Source of the DNA: Anarhynchus alexandrinus
Taxonomy: Eukaryota; Chordata; Aves; Charadriiformes; Charadriidae
NCBI GenBank assembly: GCA_008711295.1
Contig: VUYV01000777.1
Location: forward strand, 54,833-118,832
Reading direction: 5' to 3'
Length of the DNA: 64,000 nt
The first letter of the stretch is position 1. Each line of letters begins with the position of its first letter. Positions 1-13,659 of the stretch are shown in pieces. The position numbers and the translations under genes were made by a program. Under the pieces are notes generated by a model. It searched no databases. It saw nothing but the letters and a program-made list of their open reading frames with translations, and was not told the origin of the DNA.

Positions 1-480
1 CGGACCGGACCGGGCCGGGCCGGGCCTGGGGCTTGGGGCTGGTAGGGCGGTCGGCGGTGCCGCCGGGGCGGGGGGGTCGCGCCGCCCGCGGGGAACCCGC
101 CTGCCATGTCCTTCCCCGTCCCCCCCCTCGGGTGCCGCGGTCCCGGCTGTGGCGTGTCCCCGGGGGTCCTGCCCCTCTCGGGGGAGCGCTCGGTGGCGGT
201 GTCCAGCTGGGTCTCCGCCATCTCCGGGCGTTGCTGCCCGTCGGGGCTTGCGAGGTTCGCTGTGGTGTCAGTGCGGGGGGGAGTTCGCAGCGGGCCGTTT
301 GCGTTTGCGCGTTTGCGGAGCACATGGCAGCGGAGGGCTGCGCTGCCCCGTGCGCTCCTGCCCGGCCCGGGTACAGAGGGGGTCCTGGTCCCGTTCCGGA
401 GGTGCCTGGGCGCTCTGCGGCTGGCTCCTTCCTCAGCTCTCCGCGGGCACTTGCGAGAGGAGGAAAGGAGCAACAGGTGG
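1..480 (+). promoter_or_regulatory. R3HDM2: CpG-rich promoter and probable non-coding first exon of R3HDM2
   Basis: The first 480 bases are very rich in G+C and in CpG, in sharp contrast to the AT-rich intron that follows, which is the look of a CpG-island promoter. R3HDM2 is the first + strand gene downstream and its coding start lies in an internal exon with a clear acceptor, so at least one non-coding first exon must lie upstream. Possible donors are at 42 (GTAGGG) and at 477 (GTGGGA after CAACAG), but the true exon 1 boundary and transcription start cannot be fixed, and the exon may begin before the window. Long frames through this segment reflect base composition and show no recognisable protein. 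Confidence 0.6.
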
Positions 481-795
481 GAGAGGGGACCTCGCTGATA
501 GCCGGGCATCCATTCTGGCGCCTCGGAAGTGCGTTAACGTTTTCTGGTATCCTCACGGACAACGTCTTTGCTTTTGAAACGCTTTCCTGGAAACATTTCT
601 GACTTCTGCAGCCCTGCTGTGCGCAACAACAGGAGTGAAAATGCTGGAGAGTTAGCTGTGTGGTGGGTTGGTTGGAGTGTGTTCAGGAGGGATTTCAGAG
701 GGCCTGTGTAGGCCACTAATGGGATACATGGAAGGGTTGTTTTGTTACTTGTTACTCGGTGTTCTCTGCTTTGTGACACATTTAAATATTCACAG

Positions 796-895
796 GCCTT
801 TTTTTGGGTACCTGTAGATGTTTGGGCTGTCTGCCTGAGTGTCAAAGTTGCCTCTGACTCCTGCCAGTGCAGTATTCTGGCAGCAAGTTTCACAG
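796..895 (+). other. Candidate alternative 5' UTR exon with a perfect donor
   Basis: A consensus donor (CAG followed by GTAAGT at 896) is preceded 100 nt upstream by a CACAG acceptor ending at 795, with a moderately T-rich stretch before it. No reading frame through it is recognisable. It could be a non-coding 5' UTR exon of R3HDM2 or just a decoy pair of splice sites. Confidence 0.25.
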
Positions 896-3800
896 GTAAG
901 TTGATACTGCTTGAAGTCTTCTTCCAATTTGTTTGAAATAGTCTGATAGAGGTTGTCCTTCTGAGCTGCTGATGCAGTGTGTAAATAGATGTAGCTGGTG
1001 GATTGTTACCTCTCTTCTGTCACTCACTGTGTGAGTCTCTTTTAATCTTTTTCCCTTATTTCCTTTATAATTTGCTCTAGATTATGTCTTTCAGCGATGG
1101 CAACCTATTTTGGTTTCCAGTCATTGTTCTTTCTGTCCTCTTTCTTTTTGTTTTGAGATGGGCATGAAAGCTGAGCCCAGGCTTAGGCTGCTGCACTAGC
1201 CTACGGTTTTATAAAGGGCTTGATGATGCTCTGTCTTTCAGAAACTGCTTACTGGCAGGTGTTTGCCTTTCAAAAAGGCACCACAGATCTGGGGGAGTGC
1301 TGTGCAAAGACTGTGCCAGCTCCTTAAATGGTGGGCAAGACTCTAGCCGGTTCATAACTGGCTCATTGAGGGTGACCTGCAGACCCCAGTGGTTTTCTGC
1401 AATCTCTTTTGTTATCGATTGTTCCTTAAATGAGCAGCCATTCCAGATCTTTGTTAGGCCACAGAGAGTCTGAACTTGTTGGTAAAGTCCTTATTTGCCT
1501 CTTTTCTCTCTATAGTCGGTACTTGCTTCTGCTACAGCTGCATCCTTTTGAGTTACTCCAACTTACTTGTCCTGCACAGCATTTGGTGTAAGATGCCACT
1601 TATTTCACTCTGTCCCAGAATATGCCCTTTTTCTGCCATGTCTTTGCCTGTTTCCCACACAGCCTCGGGTTGATTGTTCACTGTACTGTGAGTGTGCTAC
1701 TATGAGCGAGCATGGCTGACCTGCACTACAGTTAGCTTATCTATCAAAAGCAATGAGGATGCAGCGGTCAGGATGTCAGGGTTGGCTGTACAAACCTGTT
1801 CCAGATGTTGCCTTGAATTTTGATTTAGGCAGGAGGTGTACATTTTTGTTCTTTTCTGCCCTTCAGCGGTGCTACGCACAGTAGCCCCTGCACTGTGAAC
1901 TGTTCCTTGTGAGGCAACTGCCTGCTCCAAATAAAAAATATTTAATAATAATAATTTAAAAAAAAAAAAAAAGTGGGGTGTCACCAGAATCCTTGCTGTA
2001 CGCTGAAGACTGACTTGTGACCTCTTGGGGAATTTAAAATTCCCCCCACTGGTTTCCAGTTTTGTATCTCAGCTAAAACGTGACATGGATGGTCATTGCA
2101 CCTCCTTCACATTTTTTGTCTGAGATGTGTCTGTGATGGTTTCACATAGTGTAATTGTGCCCCAAAACAGGTGTTAGATTTTTCAGAGGGGTGAGTTGAT
2201 TCCTATTCCTGGGAACTGATTTACCAGCTTGCAGATACTACCAAGCACCCTACTCAGTGCATCTGCCTAGTCTGAATGACCTGTTGCTCGTAGGTATTTT
2301 CTTAACATAGAGACTGATCAACTCAGAAATGCATTAGCTCTTCCCCTGAGCACTTAAAGCTCTAGCTCTGCCTGTTCTTTGTATGCTTTTATGATGCTTC
2401 AGCGTTGACAAAAGATGTCTGGAAAAACAAGGCATATTTCTAGCCATATATGCTGATAATGCAGCTAGGTGTGCCTTCGTAGTGGGAATGGTGAGGGGAT
2501 GAGCTTCACTGCAAGGAACACTGCAGAAGCTTCTGGCAGAAGTGCCAAGGTTCCAACTTTCCAGGACAGGCTTTATTTTTCTTAGAGCTCAATGATGCCA
2601 CTCTAATTGTGAGTACAAAGAAACCTTGAGTTTATTATAGTTTCTGCTGCTTTTGCGGCCTCTGTTCATGCAAAGTGATCCATTAGAATCTGAACCACTC
2701 TGCTGAAGAGGATTCAGATGCGACGTGAGCTAGAAATGCAGAGCTGCTGTTAATCCTGCGTGTGTTGCTGAGTAGGTGCAGATTACTGGCTGTCTTCATT
2801 TTTGGACCTAAGTCAAAGCTTAAAAAGTGTAAGAAACCTAAAAAGTTGGGGAAGCGAAGTACAGGAAAGAAGACTTGACAAAGGGAGATAACCTGCTTGG
2901 GGAGCTGGAAATATTGCCAAGCTTTGGTGCCTGTTTATCACCAAACAAAAGATAGGCTAAAGAGTTATGTCCTACTAGTAGGGAAGGGTAGTGGTGAGGG
3001 AGAAGCTCTTTGGTATGGTGTTGTGGCTGCTTCTTCAAGACCCATGGAATGGCAGAGCTGTCCTTACCTGCCAACTGTGCTAAGAAGGCTGACTGGCGTT
3101 ACAAATACAGATACTGGAGAGCACAGCACTCTGTAGGCCACGGATATCCCAAATCATTGGTGTGCACAAGAGTTGTTTTCCTCCGTCTGCATGGGGAGCA
3201 GTGGGAGTATGTTGTGGGACCTGGTTTGCTTGTCAGAGAAAGCAGATGAACACATGCCTGTTTACAAATCAAAACAGTGCCCTTGCGAATTCTAAATCTC
3301 TGTCTCAGTGCTCTTTTTCCTGCTGGCAGCATGCAGAAAAGTTCCACACGTGGCTGGTCTCAGTTTGGTTTTCTGTCACTGGTTCTTGTTGAGAATCTTG
3401 TCTCATCTCTTGCCTTGACCTGTTCTCCATCTCCCTTTGAGAATTGGGACCTGGCTTCCCGTCGTTATTTCAAATAGTTCTGATTCCTTATGCTCTCTTC
3501 TTTTTTATTTCTATCCTGTTTGCTACCTATAGCCTATTAAGGCTGACTCTGCGTCCTTCTCCTTGAATTTGTGCTGGAAATTCTCGATTAAATTATACCG
3601 GTATGCTTGCTGTAATCTTCCTTCCTGATTAAATGGCAATTCAGTAGTTCCCAGGTCGTTTGCTGAAATTTATTTTTTTTTTAATAGATATTCTCTTAGG
3701 GTCTCACTTCTCCATCCACAGCTCTTTGTATTTTCAATGAGCTGTTAAACATGTATTGGTAAAGATTTCCCCCTGTTCGTTCCTGTTTCTTTGGAATGCA

Positions 3801-6097
3801 AGGACAGATTGTATCTGCGTAGAAAACTTTGGAAACTTAATCCAGTGTATGTGAGTGTATTTACAAGTACAAGTGTTTTGTTGTGTTTTTAACGGAACAA
3901 ACTAGATGATGAGGAAAGAAATTAGACTGATTTTCTTCTTCTCTGTCCACCAAGATGGCAAAGAGTGATGTTTGATGGCAGCTTCACTGGATAGTAACCC
4001 ATTACTCCAGACTCCGGGGATTGCACAAGTGAGGATGGATCTCAACAGGTTGTTTGCAATGATGATGCTTTGCTGGAGACAGCCGCCTGGCTTTTGAGGA
4101 GCTGGATTAAGACTCCCAAATCAACTCCTGCCAGTTGTGACGGAGAAACATCACTTGGATATGGTCTGTTCTCTTATCTCTCCCCCTGCTCATGCATGGG
4201 CACTGGTGCCCTAGAGGTGAGTAGGACATGGAGCAAATTGACCCCTTAGTTACCAAGCTTTGCAGTTTTTGCTGAGTAGTTCCTAAGGGACAGTTTGAGC
4301 TACCTGCATAGCATGAACAAGATGAAACCTGGAGTGATTTAACAATATCGGGCAATGGTTCGTATTACTGTCCTCCTTCTCTTTGGCTGAGAGGTAGTAG
4401 CTTTGTTAACTTCTCAGTGTTGATCCTAGGAAGATATAAGTAATCTTCTGTGATGTGGCTGTATTGCTCTCTGCTCAGATAATGTTTAGTCAGTCAAGTG
4501 CTGCTTTGAGCTGCAGCCATCTGACCTGTGGGGGGTCAAGTCTCTAGGCTGGTAGTGCACTCAGCAGAGTGGAATTAAAGGAACTAGTTAGTTCTCTCAG
4601 ATTTCTTCTCGGGTATCTTTGTTGTTTGTTGCTGTTTTGGGACAGGATCTGCAGTCTCTCAGGGTACTAGTCACTGGGCTGGAAGAAGCAGATGCTACTA
4701 AATCTAGCTATTCAGCTTGCCAGAACATAATGCATCTTGTAGCAGACTCTGGCCTCTTACATTCTGAGTTGCAACATTAGAATTTCTTAGATAGCTGTGG
4801 ATCATCTCTTGCTGAGATGCTGGAGGAAGCTGATCTGTCCATGTACCACTCATGCAGTGGTGCTACTTGGGGTCCCAGACACAATCTGATTTACCCAGGC
4901 ACTGTATTTGCATAAAACTAGCTCTGTTTTTCTGGTTCCAGCATTACCTAGGGCATTACTCAGCAGCCTGCTGTGTGGTGTGCAGAAGTATATACTATGC
5001 TGACAGTGAAGTTAATCCCTTATTGGGGCAAACCCAGTATTTCTTTCTCTGTCTAAACGGTTGCTTCAGGCTCCCTACAGACTCACTGCTAGGTGGATAT
5101 TTTAGAATTGGTTATGGTGGGCTTACGTTTTTGAGTTTTCCCTGTGGCTGAGAGCAGCACCAGGGTGTTTTGACTGCACTACCCTGCATCGCATCTAACT
5201 TAGAAACATGATGTAGCTGGTTTAAATAGCATGGTACTGTGTATGTTTTTTTGGCTTGTGTGACAAGTATGAGCTAAACCCAGCAAACAAAGGTTTAGAG
5301 TGGTGTACTATATATGTCCAAAGCTGCACTGACTTGACTAATACCAGGTGTTATGTTGTCCCTTGACCCTAAACCATTGCAACTTTGCATGTCTTGTTCT
5401 AGATAAGTAAAAGCTAAGGTCTGGGAGTATGCTAGCACCTTCTCAAGTAAGATGGATGCGTAAGGAAGCAAGTCCCAGAGAACTTACCAAACTACATGGA
5501 GCCGCTCTCTCTGTGGCTGGGAAACTGTTGCGTACGGACCTGGGATTCTGCTATTGCCTGGAGTAGTCGGTGTTGGAAGAAGGGGTGGCAGCATTGCTGA
5601 GTTTGACAGAAATTGGAGAAGTGTTTGTTGTTCTTGCCTGTCCCTGTTGTAGTTGTCACAGGTTGTCTGTAGCGGGCTCTAAAAGGAATTGGAGGGAATA
5701 GAGGGGTCTGGTCAACTGAACTGAAGGGGAAGGAAACTGCTATACTGATGGCAAGGAATTGGCTGTGGGAGAAGCAGACCCTCTTGTTCAGTGCTGGCCT
5801 GCGGATCAGCAGTGGAGAATGTCTGTGTCAAATCCCTTCTTCCAGCTGTTCTGCAGTACCTCTTGTTTTGCCTGTGATATCCTATCCTCTCGTCAGAGCG
5901 CATATGCATCAAGCTCCCCTTATAGGAGTGATGCCATTTGTGTTGCTAAATTTAAGAGTGTGTCAGTGCTGCTATTCTAAAACCCAATTTTCAGGGGGAA
6001 GATGTATAAATCACCCATTTAAGAAAGTAATTAAAAAAAAAATCTGTCTGTAGGACTGGTCCCAGGCTTAGCTTCAGTTCAGTGCTCAAATTCTTTC
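896..6097. other. R3HDM2 first intron, 5' part: no gene recognised
   Basis: This is AT-rich, stop-codon-dense DNA. Reading frames here are short and none resembles a known protein on either strand. A poly(A)-type tract lies at 1958-1972 (listed separately). No RNA gene was recognised. Confidence 0.6.
1930..1972 (+). repeat. AATAAA hexamer followed by an A15 tract
   Basis: An AATAAA hexamer at 1930-1935 is followed by a short TAA-rich stretch and an uninterrupted run of 15 A at 1958-1972. The arrangement resembles a retroposed mRNA tail, but the sequence upstream could not be matched to any gene. It may simply be an A-rich microsatellite. Confidence 0.4.
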
Positions 6098-6280
6098 AGA
6101 ATCACAGAATGGTTTGGGCTGGAAGAGACCTTTTTAAAGCTCATCTCCTCCACCCCCCTGCCGTGGGCAGGGACATCTTTCACTAGATCAGATTGCTCAA
6201 AGCCCCATCCAACCTGACTTTGAATACTTCCAGGGATGGGGTATCCACAGCTTCTCTGGATCACTGAGAAAATAGCTGCC
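6098..6280 (-). mobile_element. CR1 LINE 3' end fragment
   Basis: Starting at GAATCACAGAATGGTTTGGG, the segment reads as the reverse complement of the well-known avian CR1 3' end, including the AAAGCCCCATCCAACCTG block and the CCAGGGATGGGG block. It is 5' truncated and diverged, as most CR1 copies are. The outer (5') boundary is approximate. Confidence 0.85.
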
Positions 6281-8349
6281 TGGCAACGTGAAAGTGCAGA
6301 TATCTGAATGGACTGCATGCTTTTCAACTGTTCCATAAACATAGCCCAAGTAGAGTTGTGGCAAAACAGATCTCTGGAGACTTTAGTGAGAGTCCAGGCA
6401 GATACTGTCCAGTAGAGTGAGGTAGCCTCCAATAAGCTTTTGTGTCTGCTGCCCAACTGGTTTTATTAAATCCAAGTTCAACACAAAAGCAGAACAATGT
6501 ATATATGTATCTGTTCCCCAGTGCAACCTTCCCAGCAGGTTGTTTCAGGCAACAGGTTGAATTGATGACTCAATGTAATGTCTTCCTTCTGAATCATGTC
6601 ACAAGAACTTTACAGCTTGGGCCTTCCTGCCTCCCCTTCCTTGTCTGTGAGCAGTAGGTGTGGAGCCATGCTACTGTCAGACCTCTGGGTGATCCCGGTG
6701 GCCTGCTGAACACACGAGGTTGGCTGTCAGTGCGTAGTTGGATTGTAGCACTCTAGCTTTCTGCCCTTATTTGTTGTCTTATTGATTTGATTATTATCGT
6801 CTCTTTATAAAATGGTGGAATATTACTAGTGTTTAGAAAGGGAATGGGAGTCTGCATCCTAGGCTTTGTTCAGTGTGTGGCCGCGATATTCTGGCAGTCT
6901 GAACAGTGGGTGCGACAAAGTATTTCTCCTCCAGGAGAAATTGCTCTGGGGGTGGGGAAGGGTGAAGGGAAGCTTTGCGATTGTGCAGGGAAAGGGGCTG
7001 TATAAGCAGAGGGTGCCTAGTTGTGAGTTGGACTGTGAGTACTGGAAGACTCTTCTTAATCTGATAATGGAAATTTACTGTTTACCAAAATATACTGTTA
7101 ATGGGTAACATCTTCAAAAGCATCCCAAACCCACTTTCAGCTGAATTTGAGTTTGGCACCTTGGCCTCGCTTGGAAACAAAGGCCTTGGAGATCTTCCTG
7201 CAGGTAACAGGTGACTAACTCTGAATCTTCTTGAAAACTTCTTGGGAATCCCACTGGCTGCCCTGATCAGTCCCTGAGTACTGGGAAGGCTCTTGTTAGT
7301 CTGGCCTAAATGCGAATGCTTTTGGAAAAATATAACCAAAGTGACTACTTACAGTGAGCACTTGCACAGGCTCTGTTGCTGCTACAGATGCCGCAGGATT
7401 ATATCTGTCACTTCATAAATCTTCTGACATACATCCATTTGGAGAAATATAATGTCAGGAAGTACAGGCAGAACATGGAGCATGGTGGGCAAAATGAATG
7501 GGATGTGGCAGTGCTGTGGTGAGGCCAACACCCCGCTGGAGGAGGGAGATCCTTTCCAGATCACCTACTGAGCTTTAGAAGTTCTCTCCCCCCCCAACTC
7601 TTTTAGGTGCTGCTTTAGACCTGTCTTTAAAAATACAGCCATCCCTGCAACTTGAATGGTGGCACCAGGTGGCTTCAGGTGGGGAAAACAGAAATGAGGA
7701 CAAAAAGCCTGTTGGGGTTTGCCGAGCAGCTGTGTGGCAGAGAGTTCTGCTGCGTCTGCTGGGCTTTGCAGCTCAGAAGAGACTGGAAGCTCAAGGTGCG
7801 AAACCGAGTTCTGGCAGCACAGGCACTAGGTGTGCTCGGGACAGGAGGGTACCTCTCATGTGAGAATCAATTAAGCAGCCATGAGGCAGAGGGCTTTAAC
7901 TGAAGGCTTAGATCTTCACTCTCTCTCTCACAGTGTCAGCACTTAAAGTTAAGCGACTTCATATGGAGTGTGCATATATGGGGGGGAAAAAATGTGAGTA
8001 GAGGGCGTATACCCACTCTCTTGTATGAAGTAAAATGTATGTGTGGGCAATCCAGAGCGAAGCCTGTTGCTTCACAGCAGATCCTCTGGCCTGTGTGTTC
8101 ATTGTTCTGGAGCACAAGGCTGCATGAAGCCTGTAGAGATCCGAAGAGCTATGGTGGCCAGAGCTGCCTGGAGAAGCATTTGGACGTAGAATGAGGAACA
8201 TCGCAAAGTCCAGGGAGGCATTCCCTGTGAGTGCCATAGCAGGGGCAAATAATAAAGCTATGTCCCATCCCGTCCCTGCCCATGACTGTACGTTGAGGGA
8301 TTTAGAAGGTGGGTTTGCAGCACTAATATATTAATCCTTTCTACCCCAC

Positions 8350-8520
8350 TGTAGGTAGGTGTGTGTAATCCCTCTTTTACAGGTGGATGATCTGAAGAAC
8401 AGGGAGAGTAAATTGTTTGACTGAGATAGCATGGAAAGGCAGAGCTAAGCTAAGCTAGGGTAAGAACCCAGGAATCCTGCGCTTTCCTGGCTCACAGGCC
8501 AGTGCCCTGCTGTGAACAGG
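8350..8520 (+). repeat. Ancient MIR-like SINE relic
   Basis: The order of short blocks (CCCTCTTTTACAGGTGGATGA, then GGCAGAGCTAAG, then AGAACCCAGGAATCCTG, then AGGCCAGTGCCCTGCTG) follows the layout of the conserved core and 3' half of MIR-type SINEs known from amniotes. The copy is old and degraded, so the assignment rests on block order rather than on high identity. Confidence 0.45.
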
Positions 8521-11500
8521 TAGAAGGGTTTATAACTCAAATGTGTTGTGCTGCTAAAGTCCTGATTCCATGGGACAGGTGTCTTTTCGTTTGCTGAGTG
8601 GCCTTCTGTGTCCGTTTTGATAGGAGTTAGCGGTTCTGAGAAGGCTGAGGATGCCTGAATGAAGGAGTCGTTCTTGAGGCCAACACAGAAAGTGTCCCTG
8701 AGAAATGTATTTTTTAAGTGATGTGACAGCATGAGCATGGGAACAAACAGTACAATTCGTAAGAAAGCCCTATGTTTCTTGTGGCTATTGGGCAGGAAGT
8801 GAACTGCAGTAATTGTATACCTTAAGATTTTTACTGGAAGTATGATTAATCCAGTCACACAATGGAGCAATTTAATAAAACCATGCATGGATTTCTCTCT
8901 CTCTCTTTTTTCCTTTTTCCTTTTTTTTTTTTTAAAGCTGGAGGTGACATTTGAAAGGATAGTGGGATGTAGCTGAGGACCATAGTTAGTTTCCCTCCCC
9001 CTTCAAATATATCACGCTCTCCTCCATCTTTTTTTTGAAACTTCTCTTGATTTGAGTCCTCGTAAACCCAGCTGGAAGACGGCACGACCTACTTCCCGGA
9101 TCGAGGCAAAGGTGAGGTGTGCTTCTGCAGAGACGTTTGTGTGTCTGAGTGTGGGCAGCAGCAAGAGGAAGAGCTGACGATTCCCTGCCTGTCTGTCAGT
9201 GCCGGGATTCCCCTGCATGCGTGTTGTCAATGGGGCGTATGCGGATTTATGATTCTGTATAAAGCCCAGTTTCATTATGTATTGGGAGCACAAGCTGTCT
9301 TTGTGTACTGCAGGCTGAGTCACTGCTGCCTCCCAGTGAATTTCGGTGATGATTATTGAGTGTGGGCAGATGCAGCCTACTCTTTATAGCAGCTCGCTTG
9401 TATTTTTTTAATGAAGTTTTAAAATTTTTATATTGCTTTGACATCCTTTTCTTTGAGAATCTAATTTATCCTGAGCTGAGTTTAGACAGCACAGCCACTT
9501 TATTACAGAAGGTGTTTGCTGTATCTCAGAAACTGACCTCTTTTGGGGGGCTTTAGGCATACTATCTATTAGGAAGTAGGATCCTGTCCTGCCTGCTTCC
9601 CCATGCCCCAACCAAAATGAACAGATGCTTTGAGCCCAATCCTTCTGTTGTGATTTGACCTTGGGAGTGAAAGGGGAGAGCGTAGACGGAAAAGGGAATG
9701 AAGACCCCGAACATGGGGAGAATGCAGAGAGGTGCTTGTCTTCTGCCTCCGCAACTGCGTGCAGTTGGTCCAACCTCGAAGCTGCTTTCTCCCTTTAAGA
9801 TTCCAGTGGCCCAAAAGCAGGGGGGCTGCCCCTCCCCATGTCTCCTCCACGTCAGTTTCAGACCAAGGCTGGGACTAGCCATTGTTTGGCTTCCTTTAAA
9901 GAGGGACATGAGGTGTACAGAAGTGATCTGCTGGGTGGCAGCGGCTGGATGTACCTGAAACCCTCTGTGGTGAGTGCATTTCAGACGCGGTCCCACCAGC
10001 ACACAGCTCTTCTGGACTGGGAAAGTGGTACTGGCACAACTCTCAACTTTTACACACGTGGTGTATCTGTGGGATTAGAGCAGCCTGAGCAGCGTGACTT
10101 TGCTGTGCTGCTACAGCGAAAGCAGTTCTGCCCTCTTGCCTGATGCTGTGTTTGCATTGGTACAAATGTGCTTTGTCTGATCCAGCTGCTGCTTATGGGA
10201 ACAAGCTACTTGAGTAAGGAAACCGCTGGCCTGTACCTGACTCTACGCTGAGGGTTGTACCAACATAATTATAGGAATAAATGAACTGTTCAGTGAGCAG
10301 CAGAACTGGTGAGCCTGGCGTCTTCATGATCAGTGTCTTGTGGATGGATTCTGTGCTCAGGATTGATCTCAGGATTCTGTCTTGCCACTAGTGGGAGCAT
10401 TAATAGGTTCTCTTTTATCTGGTCACTTATAAGGCTTTTTTTGAGGTTTTAACTGTTCTGTCAGAGTACCCTCACAGTGGCTGCTGTGTTGAAATGTTAG
10501 TTGGGCAAGTAAGAGATGCACACAAATTAGGTCAGCACAATTGTATACGCCTTAATTATTTTTTTAAATTTCATTTTATTTTATCCCCACACCCCCACAC
10601 CCCTGAAAGTATCCTGATAAAAGCATGTCCCTAGCTGATCGAGTCAGCCTTGGCTAAGGAGCCTTCAATACAGGCATAGCGTGTGCCTGGAGTTAAAAAC
10701 TTCCCAGAACTGAAATCTATAGCGCTGCCATGCTCTCTGTCTCCATAAGCCACAGTCTGTTTCTTGCGCTTATTCTCTATGATAATTTTAGGTTTGTATC
10801 TGGTGGACTAGTAAAATGCAAAGTTATTTTTGGAGAAGAAGCATCTTTGTAACAACTTGTTCAGGAATAGTTTGGTTGGGTATTGCAGAGAGAAACCCTT
10901 GACTTGATTTTAGCCTTGGTGGCTAAAATTAACCCAGGAAAACTCTGCACAGGGGGTACAGGAGGGGGGCTGGGAGAAATTCTGAGGCTATTGGGAGATT
11001 TATTCTTTTTGTAACTGCAATTCTGATAATGTATATAAAATTACTAGGTCCCAAGACAGTGGTTGGACTACTTTCATTACATCTTTCTTTAGTACTGTAC
11101 AGTAACATTACATGCTTTCCAGAAATAGCAATTGATTGTTAAGACGGTATCACCGACTCTGTGGATAACTCACGGCCACGCGGTGCCAGGCATGCAACTT
11201 CTCTTTACTTGACAGTGTCTGCTAACAGGCTGACACCAGCCAGTGTGGGACCCCTGCCTGTAGAGCATGTAAATAGGACTGGGAAAGCATCAACTTTGAG
11301 GCAAGGCAGGGAAAATCCTGAAATTAGACCTAATGTGGCAGTTGTGGGTTTGCTTTGTAAATGCCGGTGCGTGTTCTGCAGCGACACTGGCTCCTCCTGG
11401 CTCCTGCAGCTGCAGAAGGCAGGAGGCTCTGCAGGATGCCTGGTGCTCATTCCTCCTCTTGGCTCCCTCAGGTGCGGGACTCTTCACCGAGAAGCTGGTC

Positions 11501-13645
11501 GCTTGAAGCATGGGCTTTTCAGCTATAGCACAAGTTTGTGTTTCTTTTTCCTCTCCTTTTAAAGCCTCTTTTCAGCATCTTCTGAGCAGCAGTTCACATT
11601 TCAGGTTAAATGTGATCATGTAAAACAAGTACATCAGTACTCGAGTAAGGTAACAGGACCACATGAAAATGCAGGAAGGCAACATACTCTGTTTTAGACA
11701 AGATTTCCATTAAAATTGCCCTTCAGAGAAGCAGACGGATGTTGCCTTGCAGTGCTCCAGTGATTAAGACGGAGTAACACAGTTTTGTTCACCTTTGCTC
11801 AAATTTAGGGCAAAGTGCATTTTGGGAGATCTTTGCTGAAACCGAAGTAGCCACTTGTTTATGATTTCCTCTTCAGGTTCCTTACAAGCAGGCACCAGAT
11901 CTGTCTGTTGAACTTTCAGTGGCCTTTTACTTTCTTCTTTTTCTCTTTTTCTTTTATTCCCTCATATCTTCAATAATTTTTTTTTTATATTGGGGGGAAA
12001 ACCCAAAATATTTATGGAAAGCTTCTTCTGTGTACAGATTTATGAGGTTTTGAATTAACTGTACATGATAGTATTTTATTTTTCCTTATAAAAAATTTAA
12101 TCTCTATTTTCTTATTAGTGGCAGTTTCCTGCCTTGCAACTACTGGGGAAATTGGAATCATTCTTCTTCACGAGGAAGCAGGGAGAGATTGGTGTCGTTC
12201 TGGTGTTATTTTTTGAAACTGCGAGGAGGGAAAAAAGCAGCCATCTGTTAAAGTATTTTCACAGGTTCTGCAAAACCTGGAAAGACCATCTTTTTCTTTA
12301 GAGCAGCCCAATGGCAAACTGAGATAAAGGGGCTGTATCTATGACTAAAGCTTCTTCATCATTATTAATAGTAAATGTGAAATGTGTTAGGCTCTGCAGC
12401 TGAAAGGAGGAATTCTTGGATCTGATAATGACCTTTCTAACCTTACTTACATCACTTCTGCTGCGTCCTAATTCCCACCATGAAAATACAGGTGACACCT
12501 ATATTGCAGACTTGTTCAGACAGTTGAATATTTTAGGTTCACACAAAGTTTGTTTGTTTGTTGTTGTCATTGTATTTTTTTTTAGCATGCAGTTATTAAT
12601 GCAGGAAGGGCAACAGAATCCAGAGGGAAGAATTTTCTGAGCTGTTTGTGCTTGTTGCCTAACGGGGGGTGGTGGTGATGCTTGTACAGTATATTTATAT
12701 ATTTTTGTGTGTTACATATATCTTGTGGGATATAGATGTTGGGACAGTTGGCCAGCAACCGATGTTACAAATGATGAGTGGAAGTGTCTGAATTTAAGGC
12801 AGCTGGATTTAGAAGAGAACAGCTGAATAGAGAAAAAGGCTCGAACTTTCCTGTTAGAAACAGTTGGCGCTCGTTTCACCTTCACCCCCCAATAGAAAAG
12901 AGATTGTACCAAATAAGTTCTCAAAGCTCAGCCTCCATTATCTGAGCTTTTCGTGTGCTTTCCGCCTGAACAGGCCACACAGGTAATGGACTGTACCTGA
13001 CCCTGGGCACCAGGCGGCGGGTGCCCATCCTGCTGAAGAGTCGCTGCCGCACACGCAGGGAGGGTGGGCAGGCACACGCTCGCTGGATGTACTCCCACCC
13101 ATGTACCCCCTGCAAGCTCTTCAGCGTGGAGGCTGTTTCTCTTTTTTGGGGTGTATGCCTTGCTGTTGCCGTGTTCATAATAATAATTGTTTTGGATTCC
13201 CAATTTAAAGGGTAAGCACATAAACATCTGCCAGGATCAATATGTAGAGCCAGGTTGCTGCAGCACCCTCGAGCTGCCCAGTTTGACACATATGCTTTAG
13301 TTCATGCCATCTCTCTGCTTTTCTCTCTTCCCCATTCCTCTGGCATCAGTGCATGTTCTATTTTTAAACTGTGCTGTGCTCTGTATTGCGGCATTTCTCT
13401 TCCTGAATTATTTATCAGTGTTTGGAGCTGAATGGAGTGTGCTACGTTTTTTCCACTGCTCATTATTGCCCACGTGTCTGTCTTGAGCCATTGACAGATT
13501 TGGTTCATGTCAAATCATGCTAGCCTCAGCTTGGAGAGGGGCTGGAGGGGATGGTGGGGCTTGGTCGCAGCCTGTGCCAGTGCAGGATCACTCAGATCTG
13601 TGTGTATTTAATACTCTCATTGCTGGGGCAGACAGAGAGCGGATG

Positions 13646-13659
13646 GTTGCCATGATAAC
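13646..13659 (+). promoter_or_regulatory. RFX X-box-like site
   Basis: GTTGCCATGATAAC matches the palindromic RFX-family X-box consensus at all but one constrained position. It is a single motif in an intron, so function is only a possibility. Confidence 0.25.

Noticed and set aside
33..602. Long open frames in the CpG-rich first 600 bp
   Set aside because: Low-stop GC-rich DNA; Gly/Arg/Pro-rich translations without family match; a promoter and UTR explain the region.
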